From the NCBI RefSeq assembly GCF_001984055.1, contig NZ_LYVO01000053.1, positions 1 to 49,266 on the forward strand: a stretch of DNA of 49,266 bases, given 5' to 3'. Source of the DNA: Variovorax sp. KK3. Lineage in GTDB: Bacteria > Pseudomonadota > Gammaproteobacteria > Burkholderiales > Burkholderiaceae_C. The translations under genes and the position numbers were made by a program. The notes under the pieces are model-generated. The model saw only the letters and a program-made list of their open reading frames with translations. It had not been told where the DNA came from and made no database searches. Shown here piece by piece: positions 7,634 to 17,111 of the stretch; position 1 is the stretch's first letter; each line of letters opens with the position of its first letter.

Positions 7634-10099
7634 ATGGGAAGAGGGGAGCGTTGCACAACGCCCGCCGCGGAAAGCCGCGGCCTGGGGTTCTTCGGATTCA
7701 TGGCCGGCACCGTGCTCGGCGCGATGCTGCAATTGCAGCAGGCGGCGCTGTGGGACCGCGCCGTCTATGCCGGCTTGCTGCTGGCCTGCGCTGCGGCATG
7801 GGCGGTCAGGTCGCGAGCGGCGCTCCGGCTGAGGCCGTGGTGGCTGGTCTTGCTGCTTCTGCTGGCGGCGGGCGCCATGGGCGGTGCCGGCCTGGCAGGC
7901 TGGCGTGCATCGATGCATGCGGCCGATGCACTCGACCCGGCGCTCGAAGGGCGCGACCTGCAACTGCAGGGCGTCGTCGCGCAGATGCCCCAGCGCAGCG
8001 ATGGCGCGATGCGCTTCGTCTTCGACGTCGAGGAAGCGCGGTGGACCGGCGGCCCCGGGCAGGACGCGCCACCGCACGTGCCGCCGCGCATCGTGCTCGG
8101 CTGGTATGCCGACAACACCGGCCTTTGGGGCCGCGCGCCCGAGCAGGCGGCGCGCGCCGAGGCGGCCGAGCCGCCCGGCCCGGTGCATGCCGGCGAGCGC
8201 TGGCGCCTTCGCGTTCGGCTCAAGGCGCCGCACGGCAACCTCAACCCGCATGGCTTCGACCTGGAGCTGCGCCTTTGGGAGCAGGACGTGCAGGCCAGCG
8301 GCTACGTGCGCACCGGCGCGGGCGAGGCCCGGCCGCAGCCGCTGGGCCAGACCTGGCGCCACCCGGTCGAGCGTGCGCGCGAGGCGGTGCGCGATGCGGT
8401 CTTCGAGCGCGTGCCCGACCGGGCGCAGGCCGGCGTGATCGCTGCGCTGGTGACGGGCGACCAGAACGCGATCGAGCGCGCCGACTGGGACCTGTTCCGG
8501 GCGACGGGCGTGGCGCACCTGATGTCGATTTCGGGCCTGCACATTACCTTGTTCGCCTGGCTGGCCGCGTGGCTGATCGGCATTGCATGGCGGCGCAGCA
8601 CGCGGCTGATGCTCTGGTGGCCGGCACCGCAGGCGGCGCTTGTCGGCGGTGTATTGCTGGCGGCGGCGTATGCGCTCTTCAGCGGCTGGGGCCTGCCGTC
8701 GCAGCGCACGGTGTGGATGCTGGCGACGGTGGCCTTGCTGCGGCTCACGGGGCGGCAGTGGCCCTGGCCTTTCGTGTGGCTGTGCACGGGCGCGGTGGTG
8801 GTGGCGGTCGACCCCTGGGGGCTGATGCAGCCCGGCTTCTGGCTGAGCTTCGTCGCGGTGGGCGTGCTGTTCGCGGCCGGGTCGCCGGATGAAGTTCCCG
8901 CAGGCGTAGGGGCCCGCCTGGCGCGCATGTGGCGCGAGCAATGGACCGTGACGCTGGCGTTGGCGCCGTTGGGCCTGCTGCTGTTCCAGCAACTGTCGGT
9001 GGTCGGGCTGCTGGCGAACATGTTGGCCATTCCGTGGGTCACGCTGGTGGTCACGCCGCTGTCGATGCTCGGCGTGGCCGCCCCGCCGCTGTGGGGCCTG
9101 GCGGCCTGGGCGGTGCAGGGGCTGGCGTGGCTGCTGCAGGCGCTGGCCGGCTTGCCGCTCGCCACGTGGTCCGCGCCGGCGCCCGCGCTCTGGGCCGCCG
9201 TCGCCGGCGTGGCCGGCGGCGTGCTGCTGACGATGCGCCTGCCGTGGTCGCTGCGCCTGCAGGGCCTGCCGCTCCTGCTGCCGGCCCTGCTGTGGCAGGC
9301 GCCGCGGCCGCCGGTCGGCGAGTTCGAGCTGCTGGCCGCCGACGTGGGGCAGGGCAATGCGGTGCTGGTGCGCACGGCCCATCACAGCCTGCTCTACGAC
9401 GCCGGCCCGCGCTATAGCCTCGAGAGCGATGCAGGCCACCGTGTGCTGGTGCCGCTGCTGCGCGCGCTCGACGAACGGCTCGACAGCGTGGTGCTGAGCC
9501 ACCGCGACAGCGACCATGCCGGCGGCGTGCCCGCGGTCCTGGCGATGCAGCCCGGCGCCGAACTGCGCAGCTCGATCGAGGCCGGCCATCCGCTGCAGCA
9601 GCTTCGGCCGGTGCAGCGCTGCCAGGCCGGCCAGTCGTGGACCTGGGACGGCGTGCGCTTCGAGATCCTGCACCCGCAGGCCGACGACTATGCGGGCTTC
9701 ACCCGGCCCAACGCGGTGTCGTGCGTGCTGCGCATCGGCAACGGCCGCAGCACGGCGCTGCTGGCCGGCGACATCGAACGCCTGCAGGAGGCCGCTCTGG
9801 CCGCGCGCACCCCCGGCCTGCAGGCCGACCTGCTGCTGGTGCCCCACCACGGCAGCAAGACGTCGTCGAGCCCGGCGCTGCTGGACGCGGTGCGGCCACG
9901 CATCGCGCTGGTCCAGGCCGGCTACCGCAACCGCTTCGGCCATCCGGCCGCAGACGTGCTGGCGCGCTATGCGGAGCGCGACATCGAGGTCGTCGATTCG
10001 GCGCACTGCGGGGCGGCCGGCTGGTCCAGCCTGCGGCCGGCGGCGGTACGTTGCGAGCGGCGGGAGTCCCGGCGTTACTGGCACCACCAGCCGCCTTGA
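7634..10099 (+). CDS. comEC: ComEC/Rec2-family DNA uptake channel protein
   Basis: 821 residues with the expected ComEC plan. There are N-terminal membrane segments, a soluble DUF4131-like domain (about 75-240), a central multi-pass Competence region (roughly 270-550, containing GVAHLMSISGLHITLFAW) and a C-terminal metallo-beta-lactamase-like domain. That last domain carries the metal motif H623-R-D625-S-D627-H628 and a later VPHHGSKTSSS segment. ComEC forms the inner-membrane channel for transforming DNA. The chosen start (7634) lacks an obvious ribosome-binding site; an in-frame ATG at 7700, just before the first membrane segment, is an alternative. No other competence gene is nearby, which is usual. 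Confidence 0.93.
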   Translation: MGRGERCTTPAAESRGLGFFGFMAGTVLGAMLQLQQAALWDRAVYAGLLLACAAAWAVRSRAALRLRPWWLVLLLLLAAGAMGGAGLAGWRASMHAADALDPALEGRDLQLQGVVAQMPQRSDGAMRFVFDVEEARWTGGPGQDAPPHVPPRIVLGWYADNTGLWGRAPEQAARAEAAEPPGPVHAGERWRLRVRLKAPHGNLNPHGFDLELRLWEQDVQASGYVRTGAGEARPQPLGQTWRHPVERAREAVRDAVFERVPDRAQAGVIAALVTGDQNAIERADWDLFRATGVAHLMSISGLHITLFAWLAAWLIGIAWRRSTRLMLWWPAPQAALVGGVLLAAAYALFSGWGLPSQRTVWMLATVALLRLTGRQWPWPFVWLCTGAVVVAVDPWGLMQPGFWLSFVAVGVLFAAGSPDEVPAGVGARLARMWREQWTVTLALAPLGLLLFQQLSVVGLLANMLAIPWVTLVVTPLSMLGVAAPPLWGLAAWAVQGLAWLLQALAGLPLATWSAPAPALWAAVAGVAGGVLLTMRLPWSLRLQGLPLLLPALLWQAPRPPVGEFELLAADVGQGNAVLVRTAHHSLLYDAGPRYSLESDAGHRVLVPLLRALDERLDSVVLSHRDSDHAGGVPAVLAMQPGAELRSSIEAGHPLQQLRPVQRCQAGQSWTWDGVRFEILHPQADDYAGFTRPNAVSCVLRIGNGRSTALLAGDIERLQEAALAARTPGLQADLLLVPHHGSKTSSSPALLDAVRPRIALVQAGYRNRFGHPAADVLARYAERDIEVVDSAHCGAAGWSSLRPAAVRCERRESRRYWHHQPP

Positions 10100-10200
10100 C
10101 GGTGGTGGCATCTTTCATTCGGAGCCTTCGCCTGAAGTCCTACGCAAGCGGCTCGGCTGCCACCGGAGAATCGCTCCGAACCGATGACAAGGAGCCTTGC

Positions 10201-10569
10201 ATGTTGACTGGACGATGCCACTGTGGCCGCAACGTGTTCGAACTCGACGGTGAACTGCCATCCGCGCTCACCCGTTGCACCTGCTCCTTCTGCGCGAGCC
10301 ACGGCGTGCTGCACGCCTATTTCGAGCCGCAGCAGCTGCGTGTGGTCGAGGCGACCAGCGACGCGGTCTACCGCTGGAACAAGAAGCTGGTGGCGCATCA
10401 CTTCTGCAGCGCCTGCGGTTGCAACCTCTACTCCGACAGCCCGGCTTTCCAACGCGACGGCAGCTGGGACGGCCACACGCGCCGCATCGGCTTCAATGCG
10501 CGAATCCTCGAAGGCGTCGTGGCTGCCGACCTGCCGGTGCAGGAGATCGACGGCAAGAACCTTTGGTGA
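10201..10569 (+). CDS. GFA-fold (glutathione-dependent formaldehyde-activating family) zinc protein
   Basis: 122 residues. The ATG at 10201 is preceded by AAGGAG with good spacing, so the longer upstream open frame (through the 3' part of comEC) is not used. Cysteine pairs in CHCGRN, CTCSFCASHG and FCSACGCNLY are the zinc-binding sites of the GFA/CENP-V fold. The name of the family comes from Gfa, which was thought to condense formaldehyde with glutathione; most members have no proven reaction. The gene stands alone between comEC and the ATP-grasp gene. Confidence 0.9.
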   Translation: MLTGRCHCGRNVFELDGELPSALTRCTCSFCASHGVLHAYFEPQQLRVVEATSDAVYRWNKKLVAHHFCSACGCNLYSDSPAFQRDGSWDGHTRRIGFNARILEGVVAADLPVQEIDGKNLW

Positions 10570-10717
10570 TCGCGGCCTGACCTGGCTTGCGAGCCCGGGT
10601 GCCGAACCGGCCCCAGCGCCACCGCTGCCCGCGCTGAAAAGCAGCAGCATGGGGTAAGCGCGGCCCGGATTCTGGCCTTGAACTTGCTAAGCTATGCCCA
10701 AGGAGATGGATCGCCCC

Positions 10718-12244
10718 ATGCACAAATTCGACGAGATGTACGAGCAGCTGCCCTACCAGGGCGCCGCGGTCCGCAACCACTACAAGCGCTACGACCAGTG
10801 GCTCGCCAGGCAGCCCGTCGACATGATGCGCTCGCGGCGCGAGGAGGCGGAAATGATCTTCCGCCGGGTCGGCATCACCTTCGCGGTGTATGGCGCCAAG
10901 GACGAGGACGGCTCGGGCACCGAGCGGCTCATTCCCTTCGACCTGCTGCCGCGCATCATCCCGGCCCACGAGTGGGAGAGCATGGAAAAAGGCCTGGTGC
11001 AGCGCGTGACGGCGCTCAACCGCTTCATCCACGATGTCTATCACGGCCAGGAGATCCTCAAGGCCGGCATCATCCCGTCGGAGCAGGTGTTCGACAACGC
11101 CCAGTACCGGCCCGAGATGGCGGGCGTGAAGGTGCCCAACGACGTCTACTCGCACATCGCCGGCATCGACATCGTGCGTGCCCCCGACGCCAGCGGCAAC
11201 GGCGAGTACTACGTGCTCGAAGACAACCTGCGCGTGCCCAGCGGCGTGAGCTACATGCTCGAAAACCGCAAGATGATGATGCGGCTCTTCCCGGAGCTGT
11301 TCAGCCAGAACCGCGTGGCCCCGGTCGCGCATTACCCCGACCTCTTGCTCGAGACCCTGCGCGCCTCGGCGCCGCCGGCCACCGCCGAGCCCACGGTGGT
11401 GGTGCTCACGCCCGGCATGTACAACAGCGCCTACTTCGAGCACGCCTTCCTGGCCCAGCAGATGGGCGTGGAGCTGGTCGAGGGGCAGGACCTCTTCGTC
11501 AAGGACAACTTCGTCTACATGCGCACCACGCGCGGCCCGCGCCGGGTCGACGTGATCTACCGCCGCGTGGACGACGACTTCCTCGACCCCGAAGTGTTCC
11601 GCCCCACGTCGACGCTCGGCACGGCCGGCCTGATGCGCGCCTACCGCGAGGGCAACGTCGTCATCTGCAATGCCGTGGGCACCGGCGTGGCCGACGACAA
11701 GTCGATCTATCCCTACGTGCCGAAGATGATCGAGTTCTACCTCGGCGAGAAGCCCATCCTCAAGAATGTGCCGACCTGGATGTGCCGCAACAAGGAAGAC
11801 CTGGACTACACCCTGGCCCACATGAAGGACCTGGTGGTCAAGGAAGTGCACGGCGCCGGCGGCTACGGCATGCTGATCGGCCCGGCCGCCACGCAGGCCG
11901 AGATCGAGGACTTCAAGAAGGCCGTGATCGCCAAGCCCGACGGCTACATCGCCCAGCCGACGCTCAGTTTGTCGAGTTCGCCGACCTTCGTCGAATCGGG
12001 CATCGCGCCGCGCCACATCGACCTGCGGCCCTTCGTGCTGTCGGGCAAGGAAGTGCAGATGGTGCCGGGCGGCCTCACGCGGGTGGCGCTCAAAGAAGGC
12101 TCGCTGGTGGTCAACTCCTCGCAGGGCGGCGGCACCAAGGACACCTGGATCCTCGAAGCCGACCGCTGGGGCAAGCCGCGCAGCGACGAGGCCGGCCAGG
12201 GCCAGACCCAGACGCAGGGCCAGACCCAGAAGCAAACGAGCTGA
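10718..12244 (+). CDS. Circularly permuted ATP-grasp type 2 protein (DUF404/DUF407 family)
   Basis: 508 residues from ATG 10718, which has AAGGAG at 10700-10705. An ATG at 10694 would lie upstream of that site and is less likely. The sequence matches the COG2308 family throughout, for example YHGQEILKAGIIP near the N-terminus, YYVLEDNLRVPSGVSYMLEN, and VKEVHGAGGYGMLIGP toward the ATP-binding part. Comparative genomics predicts that these proteins ligate amino acids or peptides; no substrate is established. The stop is 22 bp before the alpha-E gene and the two almost always travel together. The extreme C-terminus is a Gln/Thr-rich tail encoded by a short tandem repeat (12197-12230). Confidence 0.93.
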   Translation: MHKFDEMYEQLPYQGAAVRNHYKRYDQWLARQPVDMMRSRREEAEMIFRRVGITFAVYGAKDEDGSGTERLIPFDLLPRIIPAHEWESMEKGLVQRVTALNRFIHDVYHGQEILKAGIIPSEQVFDNAQYRPEMAGVKVPNDVYSHIAGIDIVRAPDASGNGEYYVLEDNLRVPSGVSYMLENRKMMMRLFPELFSQNRVAPVAHYPDLLLETLRASAPPATAEPTVVVLTPGMYNSAYFEHAFLAQQMGVELVEGQDLFVKDNFVYMRTTRGPRRVDVIYRRVDDDFLDPEVFRPTSTLGTAGLMRAYREGNVVICNAVGTGVADDKSIYPYVPKMIEFYLGEKPILKNVPTWMCRNKEDLDYTLAHMKDLVVKEVHGAGGYGMLIGPAATQAEIEDFKKAVIAKPDGYIAQPTLSLSSSPTFVESGIAPRHIDLRPFVLSGKEVQMVPGGLTRVALKEGSLVVNSSQGGGTKDTWILEADRWGKPRSDEAGQGQTQTQGQTQKQTS

Positions 12245-12266
12245 TCCCCGAGGAGGAACGAACACC

Positions 12267-13223
12267 ATGCTGTCGCGCACCGCCGATCATCTCTACTGGA
12301 TGTCCCGCTACACCGAGCGGGCCGAAAACACCGCCCGCATGCTCGACGTCAACTACCAGACGTCGTTGCTGCCGCAGTCGGCCGAAGTCGCCAAGTACGG
12401 CTGGCAGGGCCTGCTGTCCATCAGCGAACTGCTGCCGGCCTTCAACAAGAAGTACGACCAGATCACACCCGACCGGGTGATGGAGTTCATGGTCAAGGAC
12501 GAGTCCAACTCGTCGTCCATCCTGTCGTGCCTGCGGGCCGCGCGAGAGAACGCGCGTGCCGTGCGCGGTGCGCTGACCACCGAGTCGTGGGAAACGCAGA
12601 ACACCACATGGCTCGAGGTCAACCGCATGCTGCGTGCCGGCGACTTCGAGCGCGACCCGGGCCAGTTCTTCGAGTGGGTCAAGTTCCGGTCGCACCTGTC
12701 GCGCGGCGTGACCGTGGGCACCATGCTGCAGGACGAGGCGTTCTACTTCTCGCGGCTGGGCACCTTCATCGAGCGTGCCGACAACACGGCGCGGCTGGTC
12801 GACGTGAAGTTCCATGCGCTCAACAGCGAGTTCTTCGGCGCCGCGACGGAAGAAGACCAGGAGTACGACTTCTATCACTGGAGCGCCATCTTGCGGAGCG
12901 TCTCGGCCTTCGAGGTCTACCGCAAGGTGTACCGCGACGTCATCAAGCCCGAGCGCGTGGCCGAGCTGCTGATCCTGCGGCCGGACATGCCGCGTTCGCT
13001 GCATGCCAGCCTGATCGAGGTGGTCAACGACCTCGCGAAGGTGCAGAACGACCAGAGCGCCGAGACGCAGCGGCGCGCCGGCAAGCTGCTGGCCGACCTG
13101 CAGTACGCGCGCGTCGACGAGATCCTGGCCACCGGCCTGCACGCGTACTTGACGCAGTTCCTCGACCGGGTGAACGAGCTGGGCTGGCGCATCAGCCAGG
13201 ACTTCCTGGTGCCTGCGCAGTAA
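12267..13223 (+). CDS. Alpha-E domain protein (DUF403 family)
   Basis: 318 residues, almost wholly alpha-helical, starting MLSRTADHLYWMSRYTERAE, the conserved opening of the alpha-E family. A second typical stretch is FFEWVKFRSHLSRGVTVGTM. Its partner is the ATP-grasp gene just upstream (22 bp, with GAGGAG before the ATG), and the two form an operon. The pair is predicted to belong to a peptide-modifying or amide-ligating system that normally also has a transglutaminase and a proteasome-like peptidase. Neither follows here; the next gene belongs to type I secretion after a 150-bp gap. Confidence 0.93.
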   Translation: MLSRTADHLYWMSRYTERAENTARMLDVNYQTSLLPQSAEVAKYGWQGLLSISELLPAFNKKYDQITPDRVMEFMVKDESNSSSILSCLRAARENARAVRGALTTESWETQNTTWLEVNRMLRAGDFERDPGQFFEWVKFRSHLSRGVTVGTMLQDEAFYFSRLGTFIERADNTARLVDVKFHALNSEFFGAATEEDQEYDFYHWSAILRSVSAFEVYRKVYRDVIKPERVAELLILRPDMPRSLHASLIEVVNDLAKVQNDQSAETQRRAGKLLADLQYARVDEILATGLHAYLTQFLDRVNELGWRISQDFLVPAQ

Positions 13224-13373
13224 AGGCGGCGCACGCCATCGCGCGTGCCATCCGCCTGGCGCTCGCAAACTGCCGACTCGGGGCTGACGAGATTCTGATC
13301 AAAGCTCGCCGGCCGCCCTGACGGCACGCCTCTCTGGCTATCTTCCCGCGCCAAACAACCCCGGAAGATCGAG

Positions 13374-15608
13374 ATGCAGGGAGTGCAAAAAGCACAAGGA
13401 AAAGGCGCGTCCGTCGCGTCCTTCGAAAAAGCGAGCCCGAACGATTCGGCCGAGACTGCGGTCGTTGCACTGGCCTCTGTGTGCTTCGTGGCACGCCTCC
13501 ACGGCGTGGCTGCCGAGCCGGCCACGCTGGCGCATCAGCTCGGACACAGCCCGAGCGAACCCGCTGCCGATGACTTGCCCCTGCGCGCAGCCAAGCAATT
13601 GGGCTTGAAGGCGAAGCGGTCGCGGTCGTCGATCGAGCGCTTGAAGACGACCCCCTTGCCCGCGCTCGTGCAAACGCGCGACGGAGACGGAAGGCGGCGC
13701 TGGGTCGTGCTGGCCCGCTGCGATGCGGAGCGCGTGCTGCTGCACGACCCGTGCGAGTCGCGCCCGCGTCCCTTCAGCCGACCGCTGGCGCAGTTCGCAC
13801 GCGAGTGGACCGGCGAGCTGATCCTCGTCGCCAGCCGTGCCAGCCTCGCGGCAGAACTCGCGAAGTTCGATTTCTCCTGGTTCGTGCCCAGCCTGGTCAA
13901 GTACCGCCGCCTGCTCGGCGAAGTGCTCGCCATCTCCTTCATGCTGCAGCTCGTCGCGCTGGTCAGCCCGCTGTTCTTTCAGGTGGTAATGGACAAGGTG
14001 CTGGTGCACCGCGGCCTCACCACGCTCGACGTGATCGTCATCGGCCTGCTCGTCGTCGTCGTGTTCGAGAGCCTGCTCAACGGGCTGAGAGGCTACATCC
14101 TCAGCCACACCACGAGCCGCATCGACGTCGAGCTCGGCGCGCGATTGTTTCGCCACCTGGTGCGGCTGCCGCTGGCCTACTTCCAGGCGCGGAGGATCGG
14201 CGATTCGGTCGCGCGCGTGCGGGAGCTCGAGAACATCCGCAGCTTTCTCACCGGCAATGCGCTGACCGCGCTGCTCGACGTGCTGTTCTCGGCGATCTTC
14301 ATCGCCGTGATGCTGGCCTACAGCGTGTCGCTGACGCTGATCGTGCTGGCGAGCTTGCCGCTGTACCTGGGCTTGAGCCTCGCGGTGGTGCCCGCGCTGC
14401 GCCGTCGGCTCGACCAGAAGTTCGCGCGCGGCGCGGAGAACCAGGCGTTGCTGGTCGAGACCGTCAGCGCCATCCAGACCGTCAAGGCCACCGCGCTCGA
14501 ACCCGCCTTCAGCCGCCGCTGGGACGACCAGCTCGCGGCCTACGTGTCGGCCAGCTTCAAGACCCAGAACCTCGCGAGCTGGGCCCACGAAGGCATCGGC
14601 CTCATCGGCAAGCTGGTCAATGCCGCCACGCTCTGGTGGGGCGCCCATCTGGTCATGGACAACCAGCTCAGCGTCGGCCAGTTCGTCGCCTTCACCATGT
14701 TCGCGCAGCGCGTGGCCCAGCCCATCATGCGCATGGCGCAGCTCTGGACCGACTTTCAGCAGACCGGCATCTCGATGGCGCGGCTCGGCGACATCCTCGA
14801 CGCGCGAGCCGAGGTCGCGCCCGGCGCCGCCGTGTCGCTGCCTGCGGTCGAGGGCCGCGTCACGCTCGATCAGGTGAGCTTTCGTTATCGCCCCGAAGCG
14901 CCGCCGGTGCTCGACGGCGTGAGCCTGGACGTGCGGCCCGGCGAGGTCATAGGCATCGTCGGGCGCTCGGGCTCGGGAAAGAGCACGCTCACCAAGCTCG
15001 TGCAGCGGCTCTATGCGCCCGGCCAGGGTCGCCTGCTGGTCGACGGCATCGACATCAGCCTGATCGACGCGGGCCAGCTCCGGCGGCAGGTCGGCGTGGT
15101 GCTGCAGGATAACGTGCTCTTCAACCGCAGCGTGCGCGAGAACATCGCCATCGCCGAACCCGCCGCGCCGTTCGAAGCCGTGATGCAGGCGGCCCGGCTG
15201 GCCGGCGCGCACCAGTTCATCAGCGAGCTGCCGGAGGGCTACGACACCGTCGTGGGCGAGCAGGGCGCGTCGCTCAGCGGCGGGCAGCGCCAGCGCATCG
15301 CCATCGCCCGCGCGCTCTTCACGCGGCCGCGCATTCTGATCTTCGACGAGGCGACCAGCGCGCTCGACTACGAGAGCGAGGCCATCGTCCAGCGCAACAT
15401 GGCGCAGATCTGCCAGGGGCGCACCGTCTTCATCATCGCCCACCGGCTGAGCGCGGTACGCCATGCTGATCGAATCGTCGTGATGGACAAGGGCCGCATC
15501 GTGGAGGCCGGCACGCACGAGGCGCTGCTCGCCAGGCCGCGGGGCCTCTACGCTCGGCTCTGGTCGATGCAGGCGGGCGGCCAGTCGATCGAGGAGGCCA
15601 GGCCATGA
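13374..15608 (+). CDS. Type I secretion ABC transporter (HlyB-like) with inactive C39-like domain
   Basis: 744 residues. Residues ~20-140 form a C39-peptidase-like domain in which the catalytic Cys region reads AVVALASVCFVARLHG, so the usual nucleophile position is not conserved. This is the state in HlyB, where the domain holds unfolded RTX substrates instead of cutting them. Next come a six-helix exporter domain (~160-450) and an ATPase with Walker A G530-RSGSGKS, signature L634SGGQ and Walker B ending at D658-E659. The start codon of the next gene overlaps its stop (ATGA). The substrates are very probably the RTX proteins at 19454 and 39902, because they carry uncleaved C-terminal signals. 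No TolC-like outer membrane gene is present in the window. Confidence 0.95.
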   Translation: MQGVQKAQGKGASVASFEKASPNDSAETAVVALASVCFVARLHGVAAEPATLAHQLGHSPSEPAADDLPLRAAKQLGLKAKRSRSSIERLKTTPLPALVQTRDGDGRRRWVVLARCDAERVLLHDPCESRPRPFSRPLAQFAREWTGELILVASRASLAAELAKFDFSWFVPSLVKYRRLLGEVLAISFMLQLVALVSPLFFQVVMDKVLVHRGLTTLDVIVIGLLVVVVFESLLNGLRGYILSHTTSRIDVELGARLFRHLVRLPLAYFQARRIGDSVARVRELENIRSFLTGNALTALLDVLFSAIFIAVMLAYSVSLTLIVLASLPLYLGLSLAVVPALRRRLDQKFARGAENQALLVETVSAIQTVKATALEPAFSRRWDDQLAAYVSASFKTQNLASWAHEGIGLIGKLVNAATLWWGAHLVMDNQLSVGQFVAFTMFAQRVAQPIMRMAQLWTDFQQTGISMARLGDILDARAEVAPGAAVSLPAVEGRVTLDQVSFRYRPEAPPVLDGVSLDVRPGEVIGIVGRSGSGKSTLTKLVQRLYAPGQGRLLVDGIDISLIDAGQLRRQVGVVLQDNVLFNRSVRENIAIAEPAAPFEAVMQAARLAGAHQFISELPEGYDTVVGEQGASLSGGQRQRIAIARALFTRPRILIFDEATSALDYESEAIVQRNMAQICQGRTVFIIAHRLSAVRHADRIVVMDKGRIVEAGTHEALLARPRGLYARLWSMQAGGQSIEEARP

Positions 15609-17062
15609 GCGGGAACCGGCACACCGTGCATGTCCATGTCTTGCGCGATCTGCTCGCCCGCTATCGCAACGTCTTCCGCGCCGCATGGAAGGCCCGGCAC
15701 GAGCTTGCAGGGCCGGCGCGCCTGACCGACGAGCTGGCCTTTCAGCCGGCCGCCTTGAGCCTGCAGGAGACGCCCGTGCATCCCGCGCCGCGTCGACTGG
15801 CCTGGGCCGTGGTGGCGCTGTTCGTCATCGCGCTCGCCTGGTCGATCGTCGGCCAGGTCGACATCGTCGCCGTGGCGCCGGGCCGCATCGTGGTGAGCGA
15901 GCGTACGAAGCTCGTGCAGCCATTGGAGCGCAGCGTGGTGCGGCGTGTGCTGGTCAGGGATGGCGACCGAGTCGAGGCCGGTCAGGTGCTGGTCGAACTG
16001 GACCCGACCGGCGCCAGCGCGGACCGGACCAGCATCGACGAGCAATTGAAGGCGGCCCAGTCCGAGGCGATGCGCTCGCGCGCATTGCTGGCGACACTGA
16101 ACCGGCCCAAGCAGCAAGCCGAGCTTGCTGGCGGCACTGCCACAGGCCTTCCGGACGGCTGGACCGAATCGGACGCGCGCGCCGCGCGCACGCAATTGGC
16201 CGACGAGTGGAGCGACATCACCGCCAAGCTGGAGCGGGCCGGCACCGAAGTGCAGCGGCGCCATGCCGAGATCGCCACCGTGCGAGAGATGGTCGCCAAG
16301 CTCGAAGCCACGCTGCCCTTGGCACGTCAGCGCGAAGCCGACTTCAGGCGCTTGGCGGAGCAGGGCTTCATCTCGAGCCACGCCAATCAAGACCGCATGC
16401 GCGAACGCATCGAACTGGAGCGCGACCTCGCCACCCAGCGCGCCCGCATGACCGAGGCAGTCGCCTCCTTGAAAGAAAGCGAGAACGCCCGCACCGCCTT
16501 CGTGGCCGAGACGCGCCGCCGCTTGAGCGAGCGCGAGGCGGCGGCCGACCTGCGCCGTCAGCAGGGCGTGCAGGAACTGGCCAAGGCCGCCCAGCGCGAA
16601 CGCCTGACCAGCCTGAAGGCGCCGGTCGCCGGCACCGTGCAGCAACTCGCCGTGCACACCGAGGGCGGCGTCGTCACCGAGGCGCAGCCAATCATGGTGA
16701 TCGTTCCCGAGGGCGCGCAGGTCATCGCCGAGGTCACGCTCGACAACAAGGACATCGGCTTCGTCCATGCCGCGCAGCGCGCCGAGATCAAGCTAGAGAC
16801 CTTTCCCTTCACCCGCTACGGCACGGTGGGCGCGACCGTTCGCACGGTCACCGCTGATGCCGTCAACGACGAGAAGCGCGGCGCCATCTTTCCGGTGACG
16901 CTGGCGCTCGAGCGCAGCCACATCAGCATCGACGGCAGGGCCGTGAAGCTGGGGCCCGGCATGAACCTGACCGCCGAGATCAAGACGGGCCGCAGGCGCT
17001 TGATCGAGTACCTCCTGAGCCCGGTGCAGCGGGCGGCGAGCGAGAGCATGCGCGAGCGGTGA
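15605..17062 (+). CDS. HlyD-family membrane fusion protein of type I secretion
   Basis: 485 residues. A cytoplasmic N-terminus of about 60 residues precedes a single membrane helix (AWAVVALFVIALAWSIV). A lipoyl-like half-motif (QPLERSVVRRVLVRDGDRV), a long periplasmic coiled coil (~160-310) and the second lipoyl half (LKAPVAGTVQQLAVHTEG) follow, ending in the beta-barrel region. This is the complete HlyD plan. The protein bridges the inner-membrane ABC transporter and a TolC channel. It is translationally coupled to the transporter through a 4-bp overlap. The 253 bp after the gene contain several palindromes and then the cargo locus. Confidence 0.95.
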   Translation: MSGNRHTVHVHVLRDLLARYRNVFRAAWKARHELAGPARLTDELAFQPAALSLQETPVHPAPRRLAWAVVALFVIALAWSIVGQVDIVAVAPGRIVVSERTKLVQPLERSVVRRVLVRDGDRVEAGQVLVELDPTGASADRTSIDEQLKAAQSEAMRSRALLATLNRPKQQAELAGGTATGLPDGWTESDARAARTQLADEWSDITAKLERAGTEVQRRHAEIATVREMVAKLEATLPLARQREADFRRLAEQGFISSHANQDRMRERIELERDLATQRARMTEAVASLKESENARTAFVAETRRRLSEREAAADLRRQQGVQELAKAAQRERLTSLKAPVAGTVQQLAVHTEGGVVTEAQPIMVIVPEGAQVIAEVTLDNKDIGFVHAAQRAEIKLETFPFTRYGTVGATVRTVTADAVNDEKRGAIFPVTLALERSHISIDGRAVKLGPGMNLTAEIKTGRRRLIEYLLSPVQRAASESMRER

Positions 17063-17111
17063 AGCACGGGGCTACACGCGACGCAACGCGTCTTTCTGAT
17101 CAATTGTCGCG

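Noticed and set aside
7259..10111. 950-codon leftward open frame opposite comEC
   Set aside because: Low-complexity Arg/Gln/His product, whereas the rightward frame has full ComEC motifs.
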